From Acidipropionibacterium sp. (GTDB lineage Bacteria; Actinomycetota; Actinomycetes; Propionibacteriales; Propionibacteriaceae): DNA of 64,000 nt. The translations under genes and the position numbers were made by a program. The stretch's first letter is position 1. Every line of letters begins with the position of its first letter. The notes beneath the pieces are model-generated. The model did no database searches. It was not told the origin of the DNA and worked only from the letters and a program-made list of their open reading frames with translations. Where the stretch lies: assembly GCA_022647765.1 (NCBI GenBank), contig JALCLH010000004.1, positions 248,001-312,000 on the forward strand, read 5' to 3'. Positions 1 to 8,796 of the stretch are shown piece after piece.

Positions 1-480
1 CAGCCTGGGAATGCCGCGCCGAATCACCTCACCGGTGATGCGCGGGGTGAGAACGGCGTCTCCCTCAGCAATCGCATGAATGGCATCGACGAGCTGAGAC
101 GCGCGGACGTCCTTGAGCAGGAAGCCGGACGCACCGGCCTGGAGCCCGCCGAACGCGTAGTCGTCCTCGTCATAGGTGGTGAGGATGAGCACCTTGACGC
201 TCGGCCAGCGCCGGGTGATCGTCCGGGTGGCGTCTATCCCGTCGAGGACGGGCATCCGCACGTCCATCAGGACGACGTCCGGGCACGCGCCGGCCTCTGC
301 CAGACCGGCGATGGCGTCGATCGCCTCCTGCCCGTCCCCGGCCTCGGCGGCGACGCGGAGGGCCGGGTCCTTGCGGATCATGAGCGCGAAGCCGGCCCGG
401 GCATACCGCTGGTCGTCGACCAGGACGACCGCGATCCGGTCTCCGGAAGCGGAGTCGCGTTGCGCGGAAGGCACGGTCAT
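1..480 (-). CDS. NarL/FixJ-type response regulator, 3' end outside the window
   Basis: This is the receiver part of a response regulator, which accepts a phosphoryl group from its kinase partner and normally controls transcription through a C-terminal LuxR-type helix-turn-helix. That output domain lies beyond position 1 and is not visible. Visible receiver landmarks are the acidic pair (VVLVDDQ), the phospho-acceptor Asp in VVLMDVRMP, the Thr in LILTTYDE and the Lys in FLLKDV. The start ATG (480-478) overlaps the kinase stop codon as ATGA, so the two are translationally coupled. The co-oriented ABC permease and ATPase upstream suggest the pair controls that transporter, as in peptide-sensing ABC/two-component modules. 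This is inference. Confidence 0.9.
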   Translation of the reverse strand, partial: MTVPSAQRDSASGDRIAVVLVDDQRYARAGFALMIRKDPALRVAAEAGDGQEAIDAIAGLAEAGACPDVVLMDVRMPVLDGIDATRTITRRWPSVKVLILTTYDEDDYAFGGLQAGASGFLLKDVRASQLVDAIHAIAEGDAVLTPRITGEVIRRGIPRL

Positions 481-1722
481 CGGATCTCCTGACGGTCGCG
501 GTCCGACGCCGGGAGAACGGCGGTGACGACCCAGCCCTGATCGACGCCGGGCCCCCATTCGAGGATTCCGCCGGCGGCCTCGACCCGAGCCCGGAGGCGC
601 ATCAGCCCGGTGCCGGCCTCCCGCCCCCTCGGCGACATCCTCGTCACCCTCGTCAACGGGAGCGCCGTCGTTGCGGATGGCGGCGGCCAGGGAGCCGTCG
701 CAGCGATGATCCCAGGAGACGACGACGGAGGTGAGCCCGCGGGTGTGCCGGACCGCATTGGTGAGGGCCTCCCGGGTGAGGGTGAAGCACAGGTCGGCCT
801 GGACGGGGTCGCCGGGGCGATGCCCGGTCTCGGTGAGCGCGGCGGTCACCCCCAGCGCCCGGACATGGGCCAGCACACCGGAGATCTCGGCCCATCCGTG
901 CCCCTCGCCGCCGGTGCCATGGGCGTCTCCGGCCAGGGCCCGGACCGCCCGGCGGGTGTCGGCCAGACTCTCCCGGGCGACCTGGTTGATCCCGGCCAGG
1001 GCGTCGTCGATCTGGGGATCGCCGGTGGCATCGGCCAGCCCCTCGGTGAGAGCGATGATGGTGGTGAGACCGTGTCCCACCGAGTCGTGGAGCTCGGCGG
1101 CGATCTGGGAGCGGAAGACCGCGCGATCGCGCTCGGCGCCGAGGCGGCGACTGCGCTCCTGCTCCTGGTCGGCGCGACGACGGGCAAGACGCCATCCGCG
1201 GACACTGCGGGCGGCGATCGCCACCGCCGTCGCGGCGACAGCCGTCACCAGCTGTCCGGCGAACTCGATCGCGAATCCTCCGGCCGGACTCACCAGGACG
1301 GCACTCGCGGTCATCACCGCCACGACCGCCGCCAGTCCGGACAGCAGCCGTCGGAAGTCGGCCCGGGACACGCAGCCGTACAGGGCGAACAGCAGCGGGA
1401 ACACCAGGGAGTTGTTGCTCTGCATCGCCGATGCGGCGGCGTACAGCCCGCACTCCACGAGCAGCACCATCAGCGGCCGGCGAGGCGACCAGAGCAGCAG
1501 GAACGCCGCGCCGATCAGCACCACGACGAGCGAGACGCTCCCCCACCATGTCTGCGGGACCGCGCCGACCGGGGCGTCGGAGAGGAAGATGCTCGCCACG
1601 AGAAAGGTCTGATAGCTGGCACAGATCGCCACGGCCACCGATGAACCGACGGTGGGCCGGGCGGCGGGGGCCGACTGCCGCAACCACTCCGCCAGCACTC
1701 GGCGGACGCCGGTCGGAGTCAT
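477..1722 (-). CDS. HisKA_3 sensor histidine kinase, frameshifted before the G2 box
   Basis: NarL-family sensor kinase. The N-terminal half has four to five hydrophobic segments (for example SVAVAICASYQTFLVASIFL). A HisKA_3 dimerisation/phospho-acceptor motif follows (ELHDSVGHGLTTIIAL), then an N-box region (TREALTNAVRHT). The G2 box GTGLMRLRARVEAAGG is present but one frame away. The switch falls in the run of G at about 620-628 (minus strand), where removing one G restores a continuous protein of about 414 aa. Without that correction the upstream frame stays open and runs in frame into the response regulator. The start ATG (1722) overlaps the permease stop as ATGA. The family call is secure. 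Whether the shift is real or a consensus error cannot be decided here. Confidence 0.82.
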
Positions 1723-3137
1723 GTCGGTCCTCTCAGTCCAGCGGCGGGCTCGCGGCGCAGCGCCGGTCGCAGTTGCACCCATTGTGCGGCGAAGAGCACC
1801 GCCCAGCAGAGGAGTCCGGCGGCGCCGATCCCGATCCAGGGGGCGTCGACTACGGCATGCCCGCGGCCCGGCATCGGCCAGAGCGCGATGGTGGTCGAGG
1901 CGACCGCGACGGGAACCAGGCCGAGGATCACGGCGCAGATCGCGAGCAGGCCGCTCTGCCAGCCGCACCAGCTCGTCGCCTGGCGGGGAGTCATGCCGGC
2001 GACGCGCAGCAGCGCCTGCTCGCGGGCCGCGCCGCCGCGCGACAGCACGATCACCGAGACGCTGGTGAGCAGTGCGACCACCGCGAGCAACCCGGACATC
2101 ACGAGCGTGTCGGAGTAGTTGAGACCCGGGGACGCCACTCCCGCCGCGACGAGGGTGGCCGCGGCGCTGCGCACCGGCGTCAGCACGGCCGCGGTCAGTC
2201 CGATGGCGGCGGCGAGCGGGGCGATGGTGTTCGCGTTCGCACCGATGCCCGCCCGCGCCGACCGGGCAGCCAGCACACCGAGCCGGATGCGGCCGAGCCG
2301 CAGAAGAGCCCGCGCTCCGCCGAGCACGACCGGCACCAGCTGCGGTCCCAGCACATACACGCCGATCGCCGTCGTGAGGCCGCCGTTCATCGCGACATCG
2401 ACCATCGCCCTCATATCCGCGCCCGCCCCGCGAGACGCCGATGCCGCAACGCCCCCGGCGACTGGACGACGGCGAGAGCAACGAGGAGCCCGCCGACGAG
2501 CCACCGCATCCAGGCGCCGCGTCGCTCTCCCGGGGCCGGCTCGCGCAGGGCCTCGACGGCCTCGACTCTGGATGCCCGCCACGCCGGGATCAGCGCCCCG
2601 GCAAGGCAGGTCGCCGCTCCGAGGAGGAGCGCCCCGGCCCAGGCGAGCAGCGACGGGCGGAATGCCGGAGGGGTGAATGTGCCCAGTCCGCCGGGGAAGC
2701 TCTCGCCGGCCATCCGGTTGAACAGCGGGACGGCGGCGGCACTCACCGGCAGCGACATCAGCGATCCCGGCAGGGCCCCGCCCAGACTCGCCAGCCCGAC
2801 GATGGCCCACAGACAGCGCCGCACCTGTGCCGGGCTCGCCCCGGCCAGCCGCCACCGGGCGAAGGTGTCCCGGGTGCGCTCCACCGCGGCCGATCCGACC
2901 ACGGTCAGCGAGAAGAACGCCAGCAGCGCGATGAATGCGTAGATCGTCACCGACACGATCCGGAACTCGGCCGGGTCGAGCCCCGGCAGTCCGGGCGGCG
3001 GCCACGAATGGCGCGCTGTTCGTGTAGACGTACTGGTTGAGGCAGGCCCCGATGAGAGCACTCACCACCGCGACCACGACGATCATCGGCGTCCAGCCGC
3101 CCCGGTCGTGGCGCAGGATGCGCAGCGCGTGCCTCAC
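1719..3137 (-). CDS. FtsX/MacB-like ABC transporter permease with two compensating indels
   Basis: Membrane component of an ABC exporter, about 472 aa once two indels are allowed for. The GTG start at 3137 overlaps the ATPase stop (GTGA). Hydrophobic segments include MIVVVAVVSALIGACL near the N-terminus, VTIYAFIALLAFFSLTVV, LLAWAGALLLGAATCLAGALI and, at the C-terminus, LVMSGLLAVVALLTSVSVIVL and IGIGAAGLLCWAVLFAAQWV. The first shift is an extra G in a GGGG run (plus-strand C run 2981-2984). The second is a missing G in a GGGGG run (2452-2456). They cancel, so the C-terminal third returns to the original frame. The partner ATPase is immediately upstream, and the kinase/regulator pair follows in the same operon. 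Substrate is unknown; antimicrobial peptide or lipid export is possible. Confidence 0.78.
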   Translation of the reverse strand: MRHALRILRHDRGGWTPMIVVVAVVSALIGACLNQYVYTNSAPFVAAARTAGARPGRVPDRVGDDLRIHRAAGVLLADRGRIGRGGAHPGHLRPVAAGRGEPGTGAALSVGHRRAGESGRGPAGIADVAAGECRRRPAVQPDGRRELPRRTGHIHPSGIPPVAARLGRGAPPRSGDLPCRGADPGVAGIQSRGRRGPARAGPGRATRRLDAVARRRAPRCSRRRPVAGGVAASASRGAGADMRAMVDVAMNGGLTTAIGVYVLGPQLVPVVLGGARALLRLGRIRLGVLAARSARAGIGANANTIAPLAAAIGLTAAVLTPVRSAAATLVAAGVASPGLNYSDTLVMSGLLAVVALLTSVSVIVLSRGGAAREQALLRVAGMTPRQATSWCGWQSGLLAICAVILGLVPVAVASTTIALWPMPGRGHAVVDAPWIGIGAAGLLCWAVLFAAQWVQLRPALRREPAAGLRGPT

Positions 3138-3901
3138 CACGACGGGCCTCCCCCGGTCGTCGCTGCGGCGCCGGGTGTCCGCATCGCGGCGAGGATCGCC
3201 GCGCCCTTCATCGGACCGGAGACGCCGGTGATCGCTCCGTCGCGCATGAACACCACCCGATCGGCGAGCGATGCCGCGTCCACGTCGTGGGTGACGACGA
3301 CCACCGTCGTCCCGGAGCCGGCGAGGTCGCGCAGCACGCCCAGCACCATCCGCGAGTTCGCGGTGTCGAGGGCCCCGGTCGGCTCGTCGGCGAACACGAC
3401 CGCCGGGTGCAGCAGCATCGCCCGGCACAGCGCCACCCGCTGCTGCTCCCCGCCGGACAACGCCGACGCCGGCGTGCTGCGCTTGTCAGCCAGACCGAAC
3501 CGGGCGAGCAGCCTGTCGACGGCGTCGCGCGGCACCCGTCGCCCCGCCAGCTCCTCGGGCAGCAGCACGTTCTCGGCCACCGTGAGATAGGGAATGAGGT
3601 TGTACTGCTGGAAGACGAACCCGACCCGGGTGCGCAGGAACCGGGCCCGCCGCTCGCGGCCGAGACCGTACACGTCTGTGCCGTCGACGATGACCCGGCC
3701 CTCATCGGGGCGGTCCAATCCGCTCAGGCAGTACAGCAGCGATGTCTTGCCGGCCCCGCTCGGCCCGACGATCGCCGTGAGCCCGCCGGCGGGAATGCCG
3801 AGCGAGCACTGCCGCAGGATCTGAAGACCCGGACCTCGTCCATTGTCCGCCCGTCGGCTCACACTCTGTGCACGCACCATGGGCACGGCGTCCGTCACCA
3901 T
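3134..3901 (-). CDS. ABC transporter ATP-binding protein (MacB/LolD-like)
   Basis: ATPase of about 255 aa that powers the adjacent permease. Motifs in order are Walker A GPSGAGKTS, Q-loop FVFQQYN, signature LSGGEQQR, Walker B VVFADEPTGALD and switch His VVVTHDVD. The sequence pattern matches the MacB/LolD/FtsE type, which pairs with FtsX-like permeases. The start at 3901 was chosen because a strong Shine-Dalgarno, GGGAGGAAT, precedes it at proper spacing. A longer in-frame reading to 4006 has no such signal. It is the first gene of a four-gene minus-strand operon (ATPase, permease, kinase, regulator) linked by 4-bp overlaps. Confidence 0.93.
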   Translation of the reverse strand: MVTDAVPMVRAQSVSRRADNGRGPGLQILRQCSLGIPAGGLTAIVGPSGAGKTSLLYCLSGLDRPDEGRVIVDGTDVYGLGRERRARFLRTRVGFVFQQYNLIPYLTVAENVLLPEELAGRRVPRDAVDRLLARFGLADKRSTPASALSGGEQQRVALCRAMLLHPAVVFADEPTGALDTANSRMVLGVLRDLAGSGTTVVVVTHDVDAASLADRVVFMRDGAITGVSGPMKGAAILAAMRTPGAAATTGGGPSW

Positions 3902-4222
3902 TCTGATTCCTCCCGGAGAGAAACTGGGTGCCGGCCGATCCGGCCCCACCTCCCCAGCGAAGCCGATTGCGGCGTCTGCCCGCCCGCCGAACCGCCCGAT
4001 TGCCATCGCGTGATGACAACGCTGTCAAGGGGTTCTATCGGGCCGTTGTGACGGCGTCATGCTCCGACAGTGGACCACCTGTGTACTCGAGATGCCCCTT
4101 GGGCTATTCTCGGACGACGGCGTATTTCGACGCAGCCGAACGGTGAACCAACAATGCGGTGGTTCCCCTTGTGACGATGTCGATCCGGTGCCGGCCCAGG
4201 TCCAAAGGAGGACACGTTTCTC
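3902..4222. promoter_or_regulatory. Divergent intergenic region between the ABC/two-component operon and the sugar transporter
   Basis: About 320 bp without a convincing gene. It must hold the promoters of both flanking transcripts. The only clear signal is the AAAGGAGGA Shine-Dalgarno just upstream of the transporter ATG. No strong palindrome or RNA structure stood out on reading. Confidence 0.5.
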
Positions 4223-5723
4223 ATGAGTCAACACGCAACCGCCACCCCCGACCTCTCCGGCGGCGATGCCAAGGGAGTCGTCCGGATCGCCTCGGTCGCC
4301 GCTCTCGGCGGCCTGCTCTTCGGCTATGACTCCGCCGTCATCAACGGCGCGGTCTCGGCCATCGGTGAGGTCTGGCACATCGGCGCAGGAGCCCTCGGCT
4401 TCGCGGTGGCCGCGGCGCTCATCGGCGCTGCGATCGGCGCGATGACCGCCGGGCGCGTCGCCGACCGGGTCGGCCGCCTGATGGTGATGAAGATCGCAGC
4501 CCTGCTCTTCATCCTCAGTGCCATCGGCTGCGTGCTGGCCCCCGAGACCACCGCCGGACTCGTGATGTTCATCCTCTTCCGCATCGTCGGCGGGGCCGGC
4601 GTCGGCTTCGCATCGGTCATCGCCCCCGCCTACATCGCAGAGGTCTCGCCGCCACGGATCCGCGGCCGGCTCGGCTCCCTGCAGCAGCTGGCCATCGTCA
4701 CCGGGATCTTCCTCTCCCTGCTGGTCGACGCCCTGCTGGTCCACGCCACCTCGACCGGTCAGCCCGACGGCATGCTCTGGTTCGGGCTGGAGGCCTGGCG
4801 CTGGATGTTCCTGGTGCTCGCCATCCCGGCGATCATCTACGGCGCTCTGGCCTTCACGATCCCCGAATCGCCGCGCTATCTGGTGGCCGCCCACCGCATT
4901 CCGGAGGCCCGCAAGGTGCTCACCCTGCTGCTCGGCGAGAAGAACCTCGAGATCACCATCGACCGCATCCAGGGCAGCCTCGCCGGCGAGACCAAACCCT
5001 CCTGGCGGGATCTGAAGAACTCGCGCACCGGCAAGATCTACCCGATCGTGTGGATCGGCCTCATCGCCTCGATGCTGCAGCAGTTCGTCGGTATCAATGT
5101 CATCTTCTACTACTCGAACACCCTGTGGATGGCGGTCGGCTTCGACACCTCGTCGGCGTTCACCATCTCGGTCATCACCTCGATCGTCAACATCGCGACG
5201 ACCATTGTGGCGATCCTGCTGGTCGACCGGATCGGCCGCAAGCTCCTGCTCATCATCGGCTCGGTCGGCATGACGGTCTCACTGGCCGCGCTGGCGATCT
5301 GCTTCGGCACCGCTGCCATGGTTCCCGACGCCACCGGCCAGCTCGCCCCGGTCCTCAACGGCGCCGCCGGCCCGATCGCCCTGGTCGCCGCCAACGTCTT
5401 CGTGATCGCCTTCGGCATGTCCTGGGGCCCGGTGATCTGGGTGCTGCTCGGCGAGATGTTCCCGAACCGGATCCGCGGCGCCGCGCTGTCCCTGGCGGCC
5501 GCCGGGCAGTGGGTGGCGAACTGGATCGTGACCGTCACCTTCCCCGGCCTCAAGGACAGTCTCCCTCGGGCTCGCCTACGGCATCTACACCGGTTTCGCG
5601 CTCATCTCGCTGCTCTTCGTGGCGAAGTTCCTCACCGAGACCAAGGGCCGCACCCTGGAGGACATGGACGACGCCCTCGGCGAGGACAGGCCGGCAGGAC
5701 CCGAGGTTGCGGAGGCGTCCTGA
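4223..5723 (+). CDS. Sugar-porter family MFS transporter, C-terminal frameshift
   Basis: Twelve-helix sugar:proton symporter type of the major facilitator superfamily, about 500 aa. Family signatures are GYDSAVINGA in helix 1, GRVADRVGR in loop 2-3, PESPRYLV after helix 6, QQFVGINVIFYYS in helix 7 and DRIGRKLLL in loop 8-9. The C-terminal signature TETKGRTLEDMD lies in the next frame. The switch is at the CCC run 5563-5565, and removing one C joins LKDS to LGLAYGIYTGF and gives a stop at 5721-5723. The ATG has an AAAGGAGGA ribosome-binding site. The substrate cannot be named; xylose, glucose, galactose or inositol are typical for this family. The neighbour at 5736 is convergent. Confidence 0.88.
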
Positions 5724-5735
5724 CCTGACGCAGTC

Positions 5736-6659
5736 TCACTTCCCGGTGAGGATCTGGCTGATGCCCTGCCGATAGCTGGTGACCGCGAAATCGGGGAACC
5801 GGCCCGCGAACTTCGACGCGTCGAAGATGTTGTCCTGCCGGTAGCGCGGCATCAGCTCGCCGGCCTCCTTGAGCTCCTTGTTGAGCCGTCCGCCGACGCT
5901 GAATGCCCACTCGGGAACCGTGACGTAGCCGATCTTGTGTCCGAGGACCTGGGCGGCGATGTTGATCATCTCGTGGTAGCTGAGCCGGTCGGGGTCGACG
6001 GGCAGATGCCAGGTCTGCCCGAAGGCGTCTGGAGAATTGCCGATGAGCGCCATTCCCCGGCTGGCGTCCGGGGTCCAGATCAGGGTGCGCCGGGCGCGAT
6101 CGTTGATCGGCACGATGGCCCGCTTGCCCTGCTTGATGCGGTTGAAGACGGTCGAGTTGGTGAGACTCTGCGTCTTGCCGGGGCCGTAGAACTCGGGGGC
6201 GCGGCAGATCGCCGCCTCGATCGTGCCGGCGTCCATCTCGGTCAGCAGCATCGTGGCCATCCGGGCGCGCACGGTGGCCTTGCGCCCGATCGGCTCGAAC
6301 GCGGTCTCCTCGGTCTGGGGGGTGGAGGTGCGCGGGTACATGTAGGTGTTGTCGAAGAAGACGAGCTTGCTGCCATGCTTCTGACAAGCGGCGATGGTAT
6401 TGGCCATCATGGTCGGGAAGCGCTGCTCCCACAGTTCGGAGTTCATCGGCAGGCCGACGGTGAGGTAGACGATGTCGCTCCCCGAGACTGCGGCATCGGT
6501 GGCCTCGGCGTCCATCAGATCGGCGGAGACCAGCTGATCGCTCTCGTGAACCTTGCGCGGATGCCGGCTCACCAGGCGGATGTCGTCGGTGAAGTTCCGG
6601 CGCAACTCGCGGGTGAGCTCCTCGGCGATCTGTCCGCCCGATCCGAGCACTGTCTGCAT
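5736..6659 (-). CDS. NAD(P)-binding epimerase/NmrA-like protein (atypical SDR)
   Basis: Rossmann-fold protein of about 307 aa. It opens with MQTVLGSGGQIAEEL, a short-form dinucleotide-binding glycine motif at the extreme N-terminus, typical of extended or atypical short-chain dehydrogenases. It continues with ADLMDAEATDAAVSGSDIVYLTVG (the acidic residue and NNAG-equivalent region) and FFDNTYMYPR, with a Tyr that could be catalytic. The start at 6659 is the first ATG before this motif and has AGGACA upstream; longer readings add unrelated low-complexity residues. No pathway can be assigned. It lies next to a disrupted DJ-1/PfpI gene in the same orientation, so both may once have been co-transcribed stress genes. 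Confidence 0.75.
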   Translation of the reverse strand: MQTVLGSGGQIAEELTRELRRNFTDDIRLVSRHPRKVHESDQLVSADLMDAEATDAAVSGSDIVYLTVGLPMNSELWEQRFPTMMANTIAACQKHGSKLVFFDNTYMYPRTSTPQTEETAFEPIGRKATVRARMATMLLTEMDAGTIEAAICRAPEFYGPGKTQSLTNSTVFNRIKQGKRAIVPINDRARRTLIWTPDASRGMALIGNSPDAFGQTWHLPVDPDRLSYHEMINIAAQVLGHKIGYVTVPEWAFSVGGRLNKELKEAGELMPRYRQDNIFDASKFAGRFPDFAVTSYRQGISQILTGK

Positions 6660-6954
6660 ATGTCCTGTCCTTCGAGTGGGAGTGAGTGGGGGCGTCCCGG
6701 CGTCACAGCAGCGCGGCGAGCCTGGTCGCGGTCTCCTTGGCCGATCCGGGGTTCTGCCCGGTGACGAGGTTGCCGTCGACGACGGCGTTGGAGACGAAGG
6801 GCAGCAGCGCCTTCGTGTAGCGCGCGCCGCGTTCCTGGATCCGCTCCTCGATGTTGAACGGGACGAGCTTGTCGACCCGGGCGAGGATCTCCTCGCGCCA
6901 GGAGAAGCCGGTGAGACGCCGTCCGGCGACCAGATAGCTGCCATCGGACAGGGT

Positions 6955-6964
6955 GGTGTTCAGC
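6955..6964. repeat. Target-site duplication, left copy
   Basis: GGTGTTCAGC occurs here and again at 8288-8297, directly abutting both ends of the insertion sequence. It corresponds to codons for Leu-Asn-Thr of the disrupted DJ-1/PfpI gene. Confidence 0.95.
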
Positions 6965-8287
6965 CAGGGTCCCGGAAAAGTCGTTTCTCCTTCCTGTGGT
7001 CGAGCTGTGATCAGAGTGTGAGGACCAGGTCACAGGTCGCCAACGGGTCCCAGGCCGCACGCCGGATCGCCCGCGCGATGTTCGCCTCACCCCTCATCCG
7101 GTGAATACCGATCGCCACACTGCGCAGGGTGGCCATCACCTGAGGCGCCGACCCAGTCCTGGCCTGGTGCCTGTCCTCGTCGAAGGTCACATCACGGACC
7201 CAGTGCAACCGGTTCTCCACACCCCAATGACCGCGCACCCACGCCGCGAGCCGGGCCGGTGGTGCATCGGGCAGACCGGCCGAGGTGATGAGGTAGACCA
7301 CCTCCGTGGTCTTCTTCTGGCCCCGGGTGGCGACCCGGCGCAACTGGGCGACCTGCACCGCCCCCTCAAACCCCAGATCCGCGGGTGCCTGGACGACCTT
7401 CAGAGTCCGCCGGACCCTGCGCCCATGAGACTTCTCCACCTCGACGTGTCCTGCCGGAACCCGTGACCACGGCAGGCCCTTCAATCGCTTGTGCAGTCCC
7501 GGCTGGTTAGCCTTGACCGTGAACACATAGTCCGCACCGGCGGCCAGGATCGCGGTCGCGGTCGCGGTCTGGGTATGGAGGGCGTCGGCGGTGATCACCG
7601 CACCGGCAGCCCGTTCGCCCAACGCGGTGATGAGGTCGGGCAGGGCCGGGATCTCGTTGGACTTCGCGTCGACGGCCTGCTGGGCGACCACGGTGCCGCT
7701 GGCGTGGTCGAGGGCTGCGACCAGGTGCCGGGCCTTTTCGGTTGCCGATCGGGAGCCGCGCAGGGTTTTCCCGTCCACGGCGATGACACGGCGCCCGTCG
7801 ATGGTGGTGGTGCGGGTCCAGGCGTACAGGCACAGTTCAGCGTCCAGTGCGGCGGCATCCAGACGTGAGAACAGCTTGCGCAGGTTCGATTCTCCGGGGG
7901 CCGCGCGCAGCCCGAACCCGGCCAGGGAGTGGCCGGTGAGGGCGTGGGCCCATTCTCCGATCGCGGTGAAGCCCCGGCATCCGGCCAGGGTCGCCGAGAT
8001 CGCCAGGAGGAGCAGGCCTGTCAGCGGGTACCGGGTGCCTCTGGGTTTGCGGGGGTCGGGGACCCGGGCCAGGTGATCGACCAGCCGGACATTCGGTGCG
8101 GGCGTGTCAGAGGTGCGGACGGCGGGCGCGGTGGGAGAGGATGGCATCGCGGGCGAGGTTCCTTGCGGCGGTGGTTTGTAGGGGTACTTCCATCCAAACC
8201 GTGCGGGGCCTCGCCCGCCTGTATGACACGCCGAGAGGGGCTCAACCCCTAGTCACAGACGACACCCCGGACTTTTCCGTCACCCTG
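6965..8287 (-). mobile_element. ISAs1-family insertion sequence, complete (1323 bp)
   Basis: The element has terminal inverted repeats. The left end reads CAGGGTCCCGGAAAAGTC. The right end, read on the other strand, is CAGGGTGACGGAAAAGTC, so 16 of 18 positions match. It carries one transposase gene spanning most of its length. It is flanked by a perfect 10-bp direct repeat at 6955-6964 and 8288-8297. Size, single DDE transposase and an 8-10 bp duplication all fit the ISAs1 family. The intact frame and clean ends point to a recent insertion. Confidence 0.95.
7011..8147 (-). CDS. ISAs1-family transposase
   Basis: DDE transposase of 378 aa. The N-terminal region VDHLARVPDPRKPRGTRYPL matches the domain preceding the ISAs1 catalytic core. 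First Asp region: RVIAVDGKTLRGS. Second Asp region: AVITADALHTQ. The C-terminal HWGVENRLHWVRDVTFDED contains the conserved Glu and is highly characteristic of the family. The frame is complete with an ATG start at 8147 and leaves about 140 bp of leader inside the element. It is oriented with the gene it disrupts. Likely functional. Confidence 0.97.
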   Translation of the reverse strand: MPSSPTAPAVRTSDTPAPNVRLVDHLARVPDPRKPRGTRYPLTGLLLLAISATLAGCRGFTAIGEWAHALTGHSLAGFGLRAAPGESNLRKLFSRLDAAALDAELCLYAWTRTTTIDGRRVIAVDGKTLRGSRSATEKARHLVAALDHASGTVVAQQAVDAKSNEIPALPDLITALGERAAGAVITADALHTQTATATAILAAGADYVFTVKANQPGLHKRLKGLPWSRVPAGHVEVEKSHGRRVRRTLKVVQAPADLGFEGAVQVAQLRRVATRGQKKTTEVVYLITSAGLPDAPPARLAAWVRGHWGVENRLHWVRDVTFDEDRHQARTGSAPQVMATLRSVAIGIHRMRGEANIARAIRRAAWDPLATCDLVLTL

Positions 8288-8297
8288 GGTGTTCAGC
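8288..8297. repeat. Target-site duplication, right copy
   Basis: Second copy of GGTGTTCAGC, adjoining the right end of the insertion sequence. Deleting one copy together with the element restores the interrupted reading frame exactly. Confidence 0.95.
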
Positions 8298-8796
8298 AGC
8301 CCGGCGTATCCGTGGCAGACGGCGCCGACGACTCCCCCGCGCTCGAAGATCTCGCGGGTGATCCTCTGCAGGCCCTTGCTGCCCGGGAAGTCGAACATCA
8401 CGGCGTGCCCGCCGGTGAAGAAGATCGCGTCGTAGTCGGCCGAGTCGATCTGGTCGGGACTTGCGGTGCTCTGAAGCAGCGCCATCCGCGCCGGGTCCTC
8501 ATGCCAGGCCTTGGCGGACTTGTCATAGTTCGGGAATTTCAGCGACCGCGGCTCCAACGGCGACTCGCCCCCGGCCGGGCTCACGATGGTCTGCTCGAAG
8601 CCGCGCTCGGCGAAGACGTCGTAGGCATGGGTCAGCTCGGACAGCCACAGTCCGGTGGGATGGGACGGATCGGCGCCGTAGTGGTCGACATTGGTGACAA
8701 CGACCAGGATGCGGGTGCTCATGGGAATCCTCAATTCTGGCCGGGACGACGCTGATGAACCTGCCGCCACTGTAGAGGCCCGGTCAAACCACGGAC

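Larger units (their letters stand above)
6703..8722 (-). pseudogene. DJ-1/PfpI (Hsp31-like) gene split by an ISAs1-family element
   Basis: The N-terminal part (8722-8288) begins MSTRILVVVTNVDHYG and carries the Cys-His nucleophile elbow GAVCHGYAGLL of class I glutamine-amidotransferase-like DJ-1/PfpI proteins. The C-terminal part (6964-6703) continues LNTTLSDGSYLVAG and ends TATRLAALL. Removing the insertion sequence and one copy of the 10-bp duplication restores a single 687-bp frame of 228 aa with no other lesion. Relatives include glyoxalase III/Hsp31-like stress proteins. The ATG at 8722 has GAGGA upstream. In its present state the protein is truncated just after the nucleophile and is probably inactive. 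Confidence 0.93.

Noticed and set aside
1431-2942. Long plus-strand open frame opposite the kinase/permease genes
   Set aside because: Arg/Pro/Gly-rich composition, no motifs, and it lies antisense to clearly conserved transporter and kinase segments. Typical of GC-rich DNA.
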